Below are positions 17,146 to 25,154 of a DNA stretch of 64,000 bases, in pieces. The notes beneath the pieces were generated by a model that was not told the origin of the DNA, did no database searches, and saw nothing but the letters and a program-made list of their open reading frames with translations. This stretch comes from Actinospineispora acaciae DSM 45401 (GTDB taxonomy: Bacteria > Actinomycetota > Actinomycetes > Mycobacteriales > Pseudonocardiaceae): positions 1,860,001 through 1,924,000 of the forward strand of contig NZ_JIAI01000001.1 of NCBI RefSeq assembly GCF_000620785.1, in the 5' to 3' direction. Both the position numbers and the translations under genes were made by a program. The stretch's first letter is position 1, and each line of letters starts with the position of its first letter.

Positions 17146-18048
17146 CTAGCTCGCGGACACGCCCGGCAGCGTGCGGACCCGTGCCTCCACGAACCCCGCC
17201 CGCACCCGCGTCTCGAAGCCCGGCACCGCCGCGGTCGCCGGCCCGTGCACCACCGCACCGTCGTCGACCCTGAACACGCTCGCGTGCCAGGGACAGGTCA
17301 CGTGCAGCTCGGCACCGACCGCGTCGAGCTGGCCCTCGTGCAGCGGCGCCGACAGGTGCGGGCAACGGTCCGACATCACGCTGACCCGCTCGTCCGTCCG
17401 CGAACCGTCCCGGGCGTGGCGCAGCACGAACACCGGCACGTCGCCGATGACCCTGCGGACCGGTTCCCCTTCCGGAAGCTCGGCGAGCCGCTCCACCCGC
17501 CGCCAGTCGCCCGGGCCGACGTGCTGCACCTCCTCGCCGTGGTTGGCGCCGCTGGCCTGCCGGTAGCTCAGGTGCCCGCCCAGCGCGGCGGCCACGGCAC
17601 CGAGCGCCCCGCCGGCCACCGAGAACAACCGACCGCCGCCTCGGCCGCCCCGGCGTCGCAGCAACGCGCCGACGTAACAACCGACCGCCGCCGCGTTCAC
17701 GCCGGCGTGCACCAGCCCGACCCGCTGCTGCTCCTCGTGCCCGTCGGTGTAGTCCGCCCAGCCCGCACTCGCCGTCGGCACCGTCGCCACCAACCCGACG
17801 GCGATCAGCCCACTCGACTCGCGCCGACCACCGCCCACCGCGTCCACCAGGCTCGCCGACAGGAACGAACCCAACGCCAGCTGCGCCAACGCCGGATGCA
17901 GGGGATGGCCCAGCCACACGCCGTGCAGCGCATCCTTGATCCGCCGGTCCCGGAGCAACCGTTGGCCCAGGTCCCGCAGCCAGCCGGCCGGGCGGTCAAG
18001 CGCGACCGCGCTCTCGACGCGATGCAGGGGTCTGTCGGTGAGGCTCAT
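17146..18048 (-). CDS. DUF2231 membrane domain fused to a Rieske [2Fe-2S] domain
   Basis: The 300-residue protein has an N-terminal DUF2231-type membrane domain with about four hydrophobic segments (residues 50-165; GHPLHPALAQLALG is typical) and a C-terminal Rieske domain with C229-x-H231 and C252-x2-H255. It is probably a membrane-bound electron-transfer protein. The gap to the acyl-CoA dehydrogenase start is 24 bases, so it may supply electrons to that enzyme. No Shine-Dalgarno is visible before ATG 18048. The small gene 18094-18450 ends 45 bases upstream. Confidence 0.87.
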   Translation of the reverse strand: MSLTDRPLHRVESAVALDRPAGWLRDLGQRLLRDRRIKDALHGVWLGHPLHPALAQLALGSFLSASLVDAVGGGRRESSGLIAVGLVATVPTASAGWADYTDGHEEQQRVGLVHAGVNAAAVGCYVGALLRRRGGRGGGRLFSVAGGALGAVAAALGGHLSYRQASGANHGEEVQHVGPGDWRRVERLAELPEGEPVRRVIGDVPVFVLRHARDGSRTDERVSVMSDRCPHLSAPLHEGQLDAVGAELHVTCPWHASVFRVDDGAVVHGPATAAVPGFETRVRAGFVEARVRTLPGVSAS

Positions 18049-18093
18049 GCCCGTGGGATGGCCGGTGACAAGCCGTTCAAACCCGCGCGGGCG

Positions 18094-18450
18094 TCACGGC
18101 GTCGCCTGAGCGGTCGCCATGTCCCTCGGCCGCGAGGGGTGCGCATCGATCAAGAGCGACAGTCGGCTCAGTGCGTCATGAGCCGATTCCGAACGGAGCT
18201 CTTCCTCGGCGCCGCGGTGCTCTACCAGGGCCAGAGCCACAACCGTCGCGGTAAGCTCCTGCAGCGCGCCCGACCCGCCGGCCTGCCCGGAATCCGCGAT
18301 CAGCTCGCGGGACAGGTCGAACGCTTTCCGCACCATGGCGTCGGAAGACGGAAGCTCGTTGAAATCGACACCCCTGTCGGCCTCGCTCATGGCGAGAGCA
18401 AAACCGTTGTAGACCCCTCTGAAAACTCTCACGCTGTCGATGTCGGCCAT
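18094..18450 (-). CDS. Small protein of unknown function
   Basis: I do not recognise this 118-residue, mostly helical, acidic, soluble protein (MADIDSVRVFRGVYNGFALA at the start). It has no Cys pair, signal peptide or membrane segment. It is preceded by a perfect SigB-type promoter whose -10 ends 8 bases before the ATG, and it is divergent from a small membrane protein with the same kind of promoter. That context suggests a stress-induced role. It may also lead the long minus-strand block downstream. Confidence 0.72.
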   Translation of the reverse strand: MADIDSVRVFRGVYNGFALAMSEADRGVDFNELPSSDAMVRKAFDLSRELIADSGQAGGSGALQELTATVVALALVEHRGAEEELRSESAHDALSRLSLLIDAHPSRPRDMATAQATP

Positions 18451-18458
18451 GGGATCGC

Positions 18459-18483
18459 CTACCCGGCCAGCCGCCGGTTACAC
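18459..18483 (-). promoter_or_regulatory. SigB/SigF-type promoter (GTGT-N15-GGGTAG)
   Basis: On the minus strand GTGT (18483-18480) is separated by 15 bases from GGGTAG (18464-18459). The -10 ends 8 bases before ATG 18450, so the transcript would be leaderless or nearly so. The architecture equals that of five other sites in this window. Confidence 0.65.
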
Positions 18484-18498
18484 CGACAAGCCGGCGAG

Positions 18499-18523
18499 GT
18501 GTAGGCACCGCGTGACGGGGTAA
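18499..18523 (+). promoter_or_regulatory. SigB/SigF-type promoter (GTGT-N15-GGGTAA)
   Basis: GTGT (18499-18502) and GGGTAA (18518-18523) with a 15-base spacer lie 8 bases before ATG 18532. It is back to back with the promoter at 18459-18483. Confidence 0.65.
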
Positions 18524-18531
18524 ACGGCCCG

Positions 18532-18984
18532 ATGGCAGGTAGCGCGGCCTATGTGGTGATGCTGGCGGCCGGTGTGGTGATCGTCGTGGTCGACGGTCAG
18601 CTGCTGCGGCGCTACGGCCCCGCGTACCTCGAGTCGGCCACCCGGGACCCACGCCGCGCCCGACGGCAGGCGACCCTGGTGGCGATCCTGTTCCACCTGG
18701 TCATGTTCGGGGTCGTCGCGCTGGTTGCCTCGATCGGGTTCGCCGAGAACCCGCCGGTGACGTCGGTCGTCGCCCGGGTCGGGGTGCTGTTGCTGCTGAC
18801 CGCGGCCGCGCATGCGATGGCCCTGTACGCGCTGGGCCGGCTCCGCAACGGGCGCGGGGCGGCGGAGCTGGCGGATGCCGGCATGGCCCCCGGCCGGACT
18901 CGCCGCCCACGCCCGCCCCGACCCGCGAGGCCCGCGCCGAGGGCCGAGGCCGGCGACACGCCCGCCGACGCGCCGGGAACATGA
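18532..18984 (+). CDS. Small integral membrane protein
   Basis: The 150-residue protein has three predicted membrane segments (about 5-24, 47-68 and 80-102) and a Pro/Arg-rich cytoplasmic tail (RRPRPPRPARPAPR). I do not recognise a family with certainty. It has no Shine-Dalgarno and starts 8 bases after a GGGTAA -10 element, consistent with a leaderless stress transcript. It is followed by an MFS exporter 27 bases downstream on the same strand, so the two may share transcription. Confidence 0.75.
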   Translation: MAGSAAYVVMLAAGVVIVVVDGQLLRRYGPAYLESATRDPRRARRQATLVAILFHLVMFGVVALVASIGFAENPPVTSVVARVGVLLLLTAAAHAMALYALGRLRNGRGAAELADAGMAPGRTRRPRPPRPARPAPRAEAGDTPADAPGT

Positions 18985-19011
18985 TCACGGTGGCGGGTGA
19001 GGGGTGCGCGG

Positions 19012-20475
19012 GTGCAAGGATCACGAGCCAGCAGGGCCAGCGGGTACCCGGCGGCGGTCGGGCTCACCCTGCTCGCGCTGACGCCCTTCAGCGTGCTGTC
19101 CACCTCGACCTATCTGGTCACCGACCAGATGGCGGCGGATCTGCACACGGGCCGGTCCGGGGTGCAGCTCAGCCAGGCGCTGGCCAACGCCGGCTACGCG
19201 CTGTTCGTGGTGGTCGCCGCCGCGCTGGCCCGTCGGCTCCCGGCGCGGACGCTCGGTGTGGCCGGCCAGTCGGCGGCCGCCGTCGGCGCCCTGTTGTGCG
19301 CCTGCTCGCCCGGCCTGGGGACGTTCACCTCGGGCCGGGTGCTGCACGCCGCCGCGACCGGCACGATGTTGGTGGTCGCGCTGCCGCCGCTGGTCACCGG
19401 CCAGCCGCCGAACCGCATGCCGGCCACCGTGGTGTTCCTCAACGTCGGCCTGTTCGGTGCGGCCACCCTCGGCCCGAGCCTGGGCGGCCTGGCCTCGGGC
19501 TGGCACGCCTGGCGGGCGTTGTTCGGCCTCGCCGCCGCGCTCGCCGTGGCGGGTGCGGTGCCGGCGGCGCGGACGCTGGACCGCGCCAGGCCCGAGCGTC
19601 CCCGAACCCGCACGGCGCCGGCGGTCGTCCTCGCGGCGGCCGCCACGATCCCGTCCTTCCTCGGCGTGAGCCTCCTGGGCCGCCAGCCGCCGACCTCCGC
19701 CGAGTTCCTGGTGCCCACCGGCGTCGGCCTTGCCGCGCTGGTCGTCCTCGTGGTCAGCGAGTACCGGCGCGCCGACCCGGTGCTGGCGGTGCGCGCGGTC
19801 GCGCACACCCTGCCGGTGATCGGCATCTGCAACGCGATGCTCGCCGGCGCCGGGTTCACCCTGCTCACCGAGGTCGGCATGGCGCTACTCGTGCAGGTCG
19901 AGCACCGGAGCCCGTGGACGGTGAGCGCCACGATGAGCACGCTGGTGCTGGGCATGGCGGGCGCCGCGTGGCTGTTCCGCTCGACGCTGCGCAGCCGGTG
20001 GCTGCCCGCCACGGTGATCGGTGGGCTGCTCGCGGTCGCGGCGGCCGGCGCCACGCTGGCCGGCCTCGGCTCGGTGCCCGGACCACCGCTGGTCGCCGCG
20101 GCCGGGCTGCTGCTCGGCTTCGGCGCCGGGGCCGGAGTGGCGCCCGGGCTGCTGCTCGCCGCCCTCAGCGTGCCCGGCGACGAGCTCGCCGGGGCCTTCG
20201 GCCTGGTCCAGCTGCTGCGCATCCAGGGCGCGTTCCTGGTCGGCCCGATCGTGCCGGCCCTGCTCGCCGCCCCCGACCCGATGGCCGCGATCGGCACCGC
20301 CGCGATCGCCGTGGCGGCGGTCGCGCTGCTCGGCGCCGTCGCCCTCACCGCGCTGCTGCTCGCCGGCGGCGCCCGCCCGCACAGCCCGGACGTGCACGCC
20401 TGGGTGCACGGGCAGAGCGCCGGCTTCCACTCGCCCCGGCTCGGCGGCCTGCTGCGCGACGACCCCGACGAGTAG
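19012..20475 (+). CDS. MFS transporter
   Basis: About 487 residues with 12-14 hydrophobic segments, resembling the drug:proton antiporter branch of the major facilitator superfamily. GTG 19012 is chosen because GAGGGG sits 7 bases upstream; GTG 18997 is the alternative. The C-terminal tail after the last membrane segment (HAWVHGQSAGFHSPRLGGLL) is polar. The gene ends 7 bases from the stop of the convergent SDR remnant, which suggests a rearrangement joined this 3' end to a broken SDR gene. The substrate is unknown. Confidence 0.88.
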   Translation: MQGSRASRASGYPAAVGLTLLALTPFSVLSTSTYLVTDQMAADLHTGRSGVQLSQALANAGYALFVVVAAALARRLPARTLGVAGQSAAAVGALLCACSPGLGTFTSGRVLHAAATGTMLVVALPPLVTGQPPNRMPATVVFLNVGLFGAATLGPSLGGLASGWHAWRALFGLAAALAVAGAVPAARTLDRARPERPRTRTAPAVVLAAAATIPSFLGVSLLGRQPPTSAEFLVPTGVGLAALVVLVVSEYRRADPVLAVRAVAHTLPVIGICNAMLAGAGFTLLTEVGMALLVQVEHRSPWTVSATMSTLVLGMAGAAWLFRSTLRSRWLPATVIGGLLAVAAAGATLAGLGSVPGPPLVAAAGLLLGFGAGAGVAPGLLLAALSVPGDELAGAFGLVQLLRIQGAFLVGPIVPALLAAPDPMAAIGTAAIAVAAVALLGAVALTALLLAGGARPHSPDVHAWVHGQSAGFHSPRLGGLLRDDPDE

Positions 20476-20482
20476 GTCGCCG

Positions 20483-20716
20483 TTATCCCTGGACGATCTC
20501 GCCGCCGACCGGGGCGAGGACCTCGCCGGTGTGCTCGGCGTCGGCGTCCTCGTGCTCGGACAGGTAGCTGATCGCCACGTCCGCGCCCTCCTTGGCGAAC
20601 GCGATCGCGACGGCCCGCCCGATGCCGGAGTCTCCCCCGGTCACGAGCGCCTTCTTGCCGTCCAACAGGCCGGTGCCCCGGTAGCCGGCCATCTCGTCGT
20701 GGGGCTGGGGCGTCAT
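20483..20716 (-). pseudogene. Truncated short-chain dehydrogenase (YhdF/GSP39 type)
   Basis: The readable segment of about 77 residues has the N-terminal landmark EMTPQP, the cofactor motif TGGDSGIGRA and IAFAKEGADVAISYL, as in general-stress glucose-dehydrogenase-like SDRs that normally run to about 290 residues. After the SEHEDA segment the sequence no longer follows the family and stops. The catalytic Tyr-x3-Lys and the rest of the fold are missing, and the following DNA belongs to the MFS gene. It is a 3'-truncated remnant; the start is also uncertain because the family usually has about 25 more residues upstream. Confidence 0.8.
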
Positions 20717-20836
20717 CTCCCCGGTCCGGCCGGGCGGCGACTGCCGCTGGGCGGGCCCACACCCGCCGCCGCCCGTACATAGCCGATGCGGCAACGGGTA
20801 TGTCCGACGCGTCGACACCCGAGAGGAGCGCGGCGG

Positions 20837-22294
20837 ATGGACCACGGTGAGGCGCCCGTGCTGGAGGCGCTGTCGCGTTACCACGAGCGCGGGCACACCG
20901 CGTTCACCCCGCCCGGCCACAAGCAGGGCCGGGGCGCCGACCCGAGGGTGCGCGCGGTGCTCGGCGAGGACGTCTTCCGCAACGACGTGCTGGCCATCAG
21001 CGGGCTGGACGACCGCGCGTCCTCCGGCAGGGTCGTCGCGCGCGCCCAGGAGCTGATGGCCGACGCGGTCGGCGCGGACCACACGCTGTTCTCCACCTGC
21101 GGCAGCTCGCTGTCGGTGAAGAGCGCGATGCTGGCCGTGGCGGGGCGTCACGGCACGATTCTCGCCGGCCGCGACGCGCACAAGTCGGTGATCTCCGGGC
21201 TGGTCCTGTCCGGGCTGCGGCCGTTCTGGATCCACCCCCGCTGGGACCCCGACCTGCACCTGGCCCACCCGCCCTCGCCGGAGGACGTCGGCCGCGCCCT
21301 CGACGAGAGCCCCGACGTCGCCGGCGTCCTGATCACCAGCCCGACGCCGTACGGCACCTGCGCCGACCTGGACGGCATCGCCTCGGTGTGCCACCAGCGG
21401 GGCAAGCCGCTGCTGGTCGACGAGGCGTGGGGCGCGCACCTGCCGTTCCACGAGGAGCTGCCCACCTGGGCGATGAACGCCGGCGCGGACCTGTGCGTGG
21501 CCAGCGTCCACAAGATGGGCTGCGGGTTCGAACAGGGCTCGATGTTCCACGTCCGGGGCGGGCGCATCGACGTCTCGCACCTGGGCGCGTGCGCGGACAT
21601 GCTGTCCACGACCAGCCCCAACGTGATCGTCTACGCCGGCATGGACGGGTGGCGCCGCCAGATGGTCCAGCACGGCCACGAGCTGCTCTCCGCCGCGTTG
21701 AAGCTGGCCGGCACGGTGCGCCACCGGCTCGACGGGCTGCCCGGGCTGCGCGTGCTGGAGCGGGAGCTGGTGCGGGCCGAGGCGTCGCGCCAGCTCGACC
21801 GGCTGAAGGTGCTCATCGACGTGTCCGAGCTGGGGATCTCCGGCTACCAGGCCGCCGACTGGCTGCGCGAGCACCGGGCCGTCGACATGGGCCTCTCCGA
21901 CCACCGCCGCATCGAGGCGCAGCTGACCGTCGGCGACGACGACACCACCGCCGAGGTGCTCATCGACTCGATCGCCGCGCTCGCCACCGCCGCCGACGGG
22001 CTCCCGACCCCCCGGCGGGTCGACCTGCCCTCCCCGCGCGAGCTCGAGCTGGAGACGGTCATGCTGCCCCGCGACGCGTTCTTCGCGCCGTGCGAGGACG
22101 TGCCGGTCGCGCGGGCGGCCGGCCGCGTCTGCGCCGAGCAGGTCACCCCGTACCCGCCCGGCATCCCGGTGCTGCTGCCGGGCGAGCGGATCGGCCAGGC
22201 GGCGCTGGACTATCTGGTCACCGGGGTGGCGGCCGGCATGATGCTGCCCGACCCCGCCGACCCCCAGCTGCGCACCGTGCGGGTGGTCAGGTAG
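20837..22294 (+). CDS. PLP-dependent Orn/Lys/Arg decarboxylase family protein
   Basis: The 485-residue protein has the fold-type I architecture of the Orn/Lys/Arg decarboxylase family: PPGHKQG near the N-terminus, a cofactor Asp in LLVDEAWGAH and the Schiff-base Lys in SVHKMGCGFEQGS, followed by the C-terminal domain. It lacks the N-terminal wing domain of enterobacterial inducible enzymes, as in Bacillus SpeA-like forms. The substrate (lysine, arginine or ornithine) is not decided. ATG 20837 is preceded by AGGAG. The 3' end overlaps the convergent patatin gene by 8 bases. Confidence 0.9.
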   Translation: MDHGEAPVLEALSRYHERGHTAFTPPGHKQGRGADPRVRAVLGEDVFRNDVLAISGLDDRASSGRVVARAQELMADAVGADHTLFSTCGSSLSVKSAMLAVAGRHGTILAGRDAHKSVISGLVLSGLRPFWIHPRWDPDLHLAHPPSPEDVGRALDESPDVAGVLITSPTPYGTCADLDGIASVCHQRGKPLLVDEAWGAHLPFHEELPTWAMNAGADLCVASVHKMGCGFEQGSMFHVRGGRIDVSHLGACADMLSTTSPNVIVYAGMDGWRRQMVQHGHELLSAALKLAGTVRHRLDGLPGLRVLERELVRAEASRQLDRLKVLIDVSELGISGYQAADWLREHRAVDMGLSDHRRIEAQLTVGDDDTTAEVLIDSIAALATAADGLPTPRRVDLPSPRELELETVMLPRDAFFAPCEDVPVARAAGRVCAEQVTPYPPGIPVLLPGERIGQAALDYLVTGVAAGMMLPDPADPQLRTVRVVR

Positions 22295-23258
22295 CCATCG
22301 AGGCGGGCCGAGCCGCCGCGAACCGGGCCAGGACGCTGGTCCTCGCCGAACGCAGCACGTCGCGGCGGCGCGCGCCGTCCATCATGTTCGCGCCCATGAC
22401 GCCCAGGTCGGCCGCGTTCGGGGTCAGCACCCTCACCCCGGCCCCGGCCGCGCGCAGCGCCGCGACCTCCCGCCGCAGCCGGTTGGTCACCGCCCGGCGC
22501 CAGCGGCGCTCCAGCCAGGCCAGCGGCGCCCGGGGCCGGTCCAGCTCGAACGCGCCGAGCGGCGCCAGCACCAGCACCTCGTCCAGCCCGGCGTCGTCGA
22601 GCAGGTCGGCGTTGAACGGCGAGCACACGCCCCCGTCCACGTACGGCACCCCCCGGATCGGCACCGGGGCGTACCAGGCCGGCACCGCGCAGGAGGCGGT
22701 GACCGCGCGGGCCAGCGACACCCTCGGCGCCTCCGGCCGGCCGAAACCCACCCGCGCCCCGGTGTGGTAGTTCATCGCGGCGATCCAGGTGCCGTCCGGC
22801 CACCGCCCGCCCGGGTGCGCGCCGTCGACCAACCCGCGCAGCCCCCGCAACGACCGGCGTCCCCTCGGCAGCAGGGCCGCGCAGACGGCGCCCGGCGGCA
22901 ACCGCCACGGCGCGCGCAGCGCCCTGGCGGCCAACCGGGGCGAGCCGAGCCCCAGCCGGCGCAGGCCCGGCAACACGGGCTCGCCGTCCAGGTCGAAGGC
23001 CACCGTCGGCGGCGGGGGCTCGGGCAGGTCCATGCCCCGCGCGCTCGCCGTGTCGCCCCGGTGCTCCCGGTACAGCTCGGCGGGCGAGCGGCCGGCGCGC
23101 AACAGCGCCGCCAGCACCGCCCCCGCCGAGGTCCCCACCATCACGTCGGCGTCCCTCGGGTCCCAACCGGTGGCGTCCTCGACGGCCAGCAGCGCACCCA
23201 ACATCCACGCCGCGCCGAGAAACCCTCCGGCACCCAGGACCAGCCCGCGCCTCGTCAT
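22287..23258 (-). CDS. Patatin-like phospholipase
   Basis: About 323 residues with the patatin set: oxyanion loop GAGG near residue 9, nucleophile in GTSAG, and catalytic Asp in YVDGGV. The product is a Ser-Asp dyad acyl hydrolase acting on lipids. The start at ATG 23258 is supported by GGTGAG directly upstream; longer N-termini lack family similarity. A SigB-type promoter (GTTT-N15-GGGTAT) ends 8 bases before the ATG, divergent from the gas-vesicle promoter. Confidence 0.9.
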   Translation of the reverse strand: MTRRGLVLGAGGFLGAAWMLGALLAVEDATGWDPRDADVMVGTSAGAVLAALLRAGRSPAELYREHRGDTASARGMDLPEPPPPTVAFDLDGEPVLPGLRRLGLGSPRLAARALRAPWRLPPGAVCAALLPRGRRSLRGLRGLVDGAHPGGRWPDGTWIAAMNYHTGARVGFGRPEAPRVSLARAVTASCAVPAWYAPVPIRGVPYVDGGVCSPFNADLLDDAGLDEVLVLAPLGAFELDRPRAPLAWLERRWRRAVTNRLRREVAALRAAGAGVRVLTPNAADLGVMGANMMDGARRRDVLRSARTSVLARFAAARPASMAT

Positions 23259-23266
23259 TCTCACCA

Positions 23267-23291
23267 ATACCCTCGGAAGCACGAACGAAAC
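23267..23291 (-). promoter_or_regulatory. SigB/SigF-type promoter (GTTT-N15-GGGTAT)
   Basis: On the minus strand GTTT (23291-23288) and GGGTAT (23272-23267) are separated by 15 bases, directly upstream of the patatin start at 23258. Confidence 0.65.
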
Positions 23292-23366
23292 GCGGCCGTC
23301 GAATGCTCCAAATGTGCTTCGCCTGGTCTGAACGGCGCAAATTGGCGCACGGTGGCGCGCCGGGAA

Positions 23367-23391
23367 GTGTCGTGATCTTCGCGGAGGGTAA
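23367..23391 (+). promoter_or_regulatory. SigB/SigF-type promoter (GTGT-N15-GGGTAA) of the gvp operon
   Basis: GTGT (23367-23370) and GGGTAA (23386-23391), 15-base spacer. The expected transcript would have a leader of roughly 45 bases before GTG 23443, which has its own AAAGGAG. Confidence 0.65.
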
Positions 23392-23442
23392 CCGGCCGCC
23401 CTGGCCTTCGAAACAGATCTAGTGCACACGAAAGGAGCGCCC

Positions 23443-23874
23443 GTGTCGGTAATGACTCAGCGGCCCGGAAACGGACAGGTCGAGCGCATGTCGGGCGGCC
23501 CGTCCGGGCTGGCCGACGTCGTCGAGCTGATCCTGGACAAGGGCCTGGTGGTCGACGTCTTCGCCAGGGTGTCGCTGGTCGGCATCGAGATCCTCACCGT
23601 GGACGCCCGCGTGGTGGTGGCCAGCGTGGACACCTACCTGCGGTTCGCCGAGGCGACGAACCGGCTCGACCTGTACGCCCAGGGCAAGGGCGGCAAGGAC
23701 CTGCCCGAGCTGATGGAAGGCCTCACGGAGGGCGGCTCCCGGGGCAAGACCGGCGGGATGCTGGACGCGGCCGCCGACAAGGTCGGCGACATGCTCGGCA
23801 AGGGCGGCCAGCAGGACCGCGACGAGGCGCCGAAACGCAGGACCCGCGCCGGCACGAAGGAGCGCGCGGAATGA
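23443..23874 (+). CDS. gvpA: Gas vesicle structural protein GvpA
   Basis: The 143-residue protein contains the GvpA core: [29 protein letters not shown] and the following [24 protein letters not shown]. The helical amphipathic tail ([12 protein letters not shown]) is typical of actinobacterial GvpA proteins, which are longer than the cyanobacterial form. GTG 23443 has AAAGGAG at the right distance; GTG 23422 is less likely. It starts a cluster in which each next gene overlaps the one before. No gvpO or gvpN is visible, and the 3' end of the cluster is damaged. Confidence 0.92.
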   Translation: MSVMTQRPGNGQVERMSGGPSGLADVVELILDKGLVVDVFARVSLVGIEILTVDARVVVASVDTYLRFAEATNRLDLYAQGKGGKDLPELMEGLTEGGSRGKTGGMLDAAADKVGDMLGKGGQQDRDEAPKRRTRAGTKERAE

Positions 23875-24608
23875 CGCCGGCCTACGTGTACGGGTTGGTG
23901 GCCGCCGACGCCGAGCCGCCGGAGGACCTGGTCGGGCTCGGGCCGTCGGGCCGCGTCTCCACGATCACCCGGGGCCGGCTGGCCGCGCTGGTCAGCGATG
24001 CGCCGACGGACCGGGCGGTGGGCACCGCCGACGACATCCTGGGCCACCAGCGGGTGGTCGACGCGGTGGCGGCGACGACGGCGATCCTGCCCATGCGCTT
24101 CGGTTCGGTGGTCGACGACCCCGCTGAGGTCGCCGACCTGCTCGCCACCGAGCAGGACCGGCTCAGCCAGATCCTCGCCGCGCTGCAGGGGCGCGTGCAG
24201 TACACCCTGCGGGGCAGCTACCGGCAGGAGATCGTGCTGCGCGAGCTGCTGGAGCGCGACGCGGAGATCAGCTCGCTGCGGGAGCGGATCGACGGGCTGC
24301 CCGAGGACGCCTCGTACCCCGAGCGGGTGCGGCTGGGCGAACGGGTGGTGAACGAGATGACGGCCCTGCGCGAGCTCGACGCGGCCCGCATGCTGGAGCG
24401 GCTCACGCCCACCAGCGCCGAGACGGTCGAGCACCCGCCGGCGAGCCCGGAGGACGTCATCGACGCCGCGTTCCTGGTCGACAGGGCCGCCGAGCGGGAG
24501 TTCTCCGACGCGGTGGACGAGGTCGGCCGGGAGTTCGGCGGCCGGGTGCGGCTGCGCCTGCTGGGCCCGGTGGCGCCCTACGACTTCGTCCCGGGGAGAT
24601 GGCGGTGA
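23871..24608 (+). CDS. gvpF: Gas vesicle protein GvpF/GvpL family
   Basis: A complete 245-residue GvpF/GvpL protein: [14 protein letters not shown] at the start, the [11 protein letters not shown] segment, and a C-terminal domain ending [13 protein letters not shown], all diagnostic. GvpF is thought to act as an accessory protein in gas-vesicle assembly, bound near the nucleation site. The ATG overlaps the gvpA stop by 4 bases (ATGA), and the 3' end overlaps gvpG by 10 bases. Confidence 0.93.
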   Translation: MTPAYVYGLVAADAEPPEDLVGLGPSGRVSTITRGRLAALVSDAPTDRAVGTADDILGHQRVVDAVAATTAILPMRFGSVVDDPAEVADLLATEQDRLSQILAALQGRVQYTLRGSYRQEIVLRELLERDAEISSLRERIDGLPEDASYPERVRLGERVVNEMTALRELDAARMLERLTPTSAETVEHPPASPEDVIDAAFLVDRAAEREFSDAVDEVGREFGGRVRLRLLGPVAPYDFVPGRWR

Positions 24609-24847
24609 GCCTGCTGACCGGCCTGCTCGGCCTGCCGCTGGCCCCCGTGCGCGGGATGCTGTGGCTGTCCGAGCGGATCCGCGACGAGGCCGAGGCGCGC
24701 CTGCGCGACCCGGCCCTGGTCCGCGCCGAGCTGGAGCGCGTGGACGCGGCCCGCCGATCCGGCGAGCTGTCCGAAGCCGAGTGCGCGGAGCTGGAGAACG
24801 AGCTGGTGCGGCGGCTGATGCCCGAGCCGGGGGGCCACCATGGCTGA
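24599..24847 (+). CDS. gvpG: Gas vesicle protein GvpG
   Basis: An 82-residue helical protein beginning with the GvpG signature GLLGLPLAPVRGMLWLSERI and rich in charged residues after it. It overlaps gvpF by 10 bases and the following gvpJ-like gene by 8, so all are one operon. GvpG is an accessory assembly protein in other organisms. Confidence 0.9.
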   Translation: MAVSLLTGLLGLPLAPVRGMLWLSERIRDEAEARLRDPALVRAELERVDAARRSGELSEAECAELENELVRRLMPEPGGHHG

Positions 24848-25154
24848 CTGGCGGCGGGAGGCGGCCGGCCTGCCGGCGATGACGATCCCGCGCCCGGCCC
24901 AGCGTCAGGAGTCGACCAACCTGGCCGACATCCTGGAGCGGGTGCTGGACAAGGGCATCGTGATCGCCGGCGACATCCGGGTGAACCTGCTCGACATCGA
25001 GCTGCTCACGGTGAAGATCCGGCTGCTCGTCACCTCCGTGGACAAGGCCCGCGAGCTGGGCATCGACTGGTGGGAGCGCGACCCGACGCTCAGCTCCGGC
25101 CGCCGCGACCTCGCCGAGGAGCCGGCCCCGATCGCCAGCAAGCCCGACCGATGA
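24840..25154 (+). CDS. gvpJ: Gas vesicle GvpA-family minor protein (GvpJ-like)
   Basis: The 104-residue protein has the GvpA-family core LADILERVLDKGIVIAGDIRVNLLDIELLTVKIRLLVTSV but a shorter tail than gvpA. Its place between gvpG and gvpL is that of gvpJ in actinobacterial clusters; gvpS is the alternative. The ATG overlaps the gvpG stop, and the stop overlaps the gvpL start (ATGA). Confidence 0.85.
   Translation: MADWRREAAGLPAMTIPRPAQRQESTNLADILERVLDKGIVIAGDIRVNLLDIELLTVKIRLLVTSVDKARELGIDWWERDPTLSSGRRDLAEEPAPIASKPDR

Noticed and set aside
20796..20801. GGGTAT upstream of the decarboxylase as a seventh stress promoter
   Set aside because: With a 15-base spacer the -35 would be ACAT, two mismatches from GTKT; the evidence is too weak to list.
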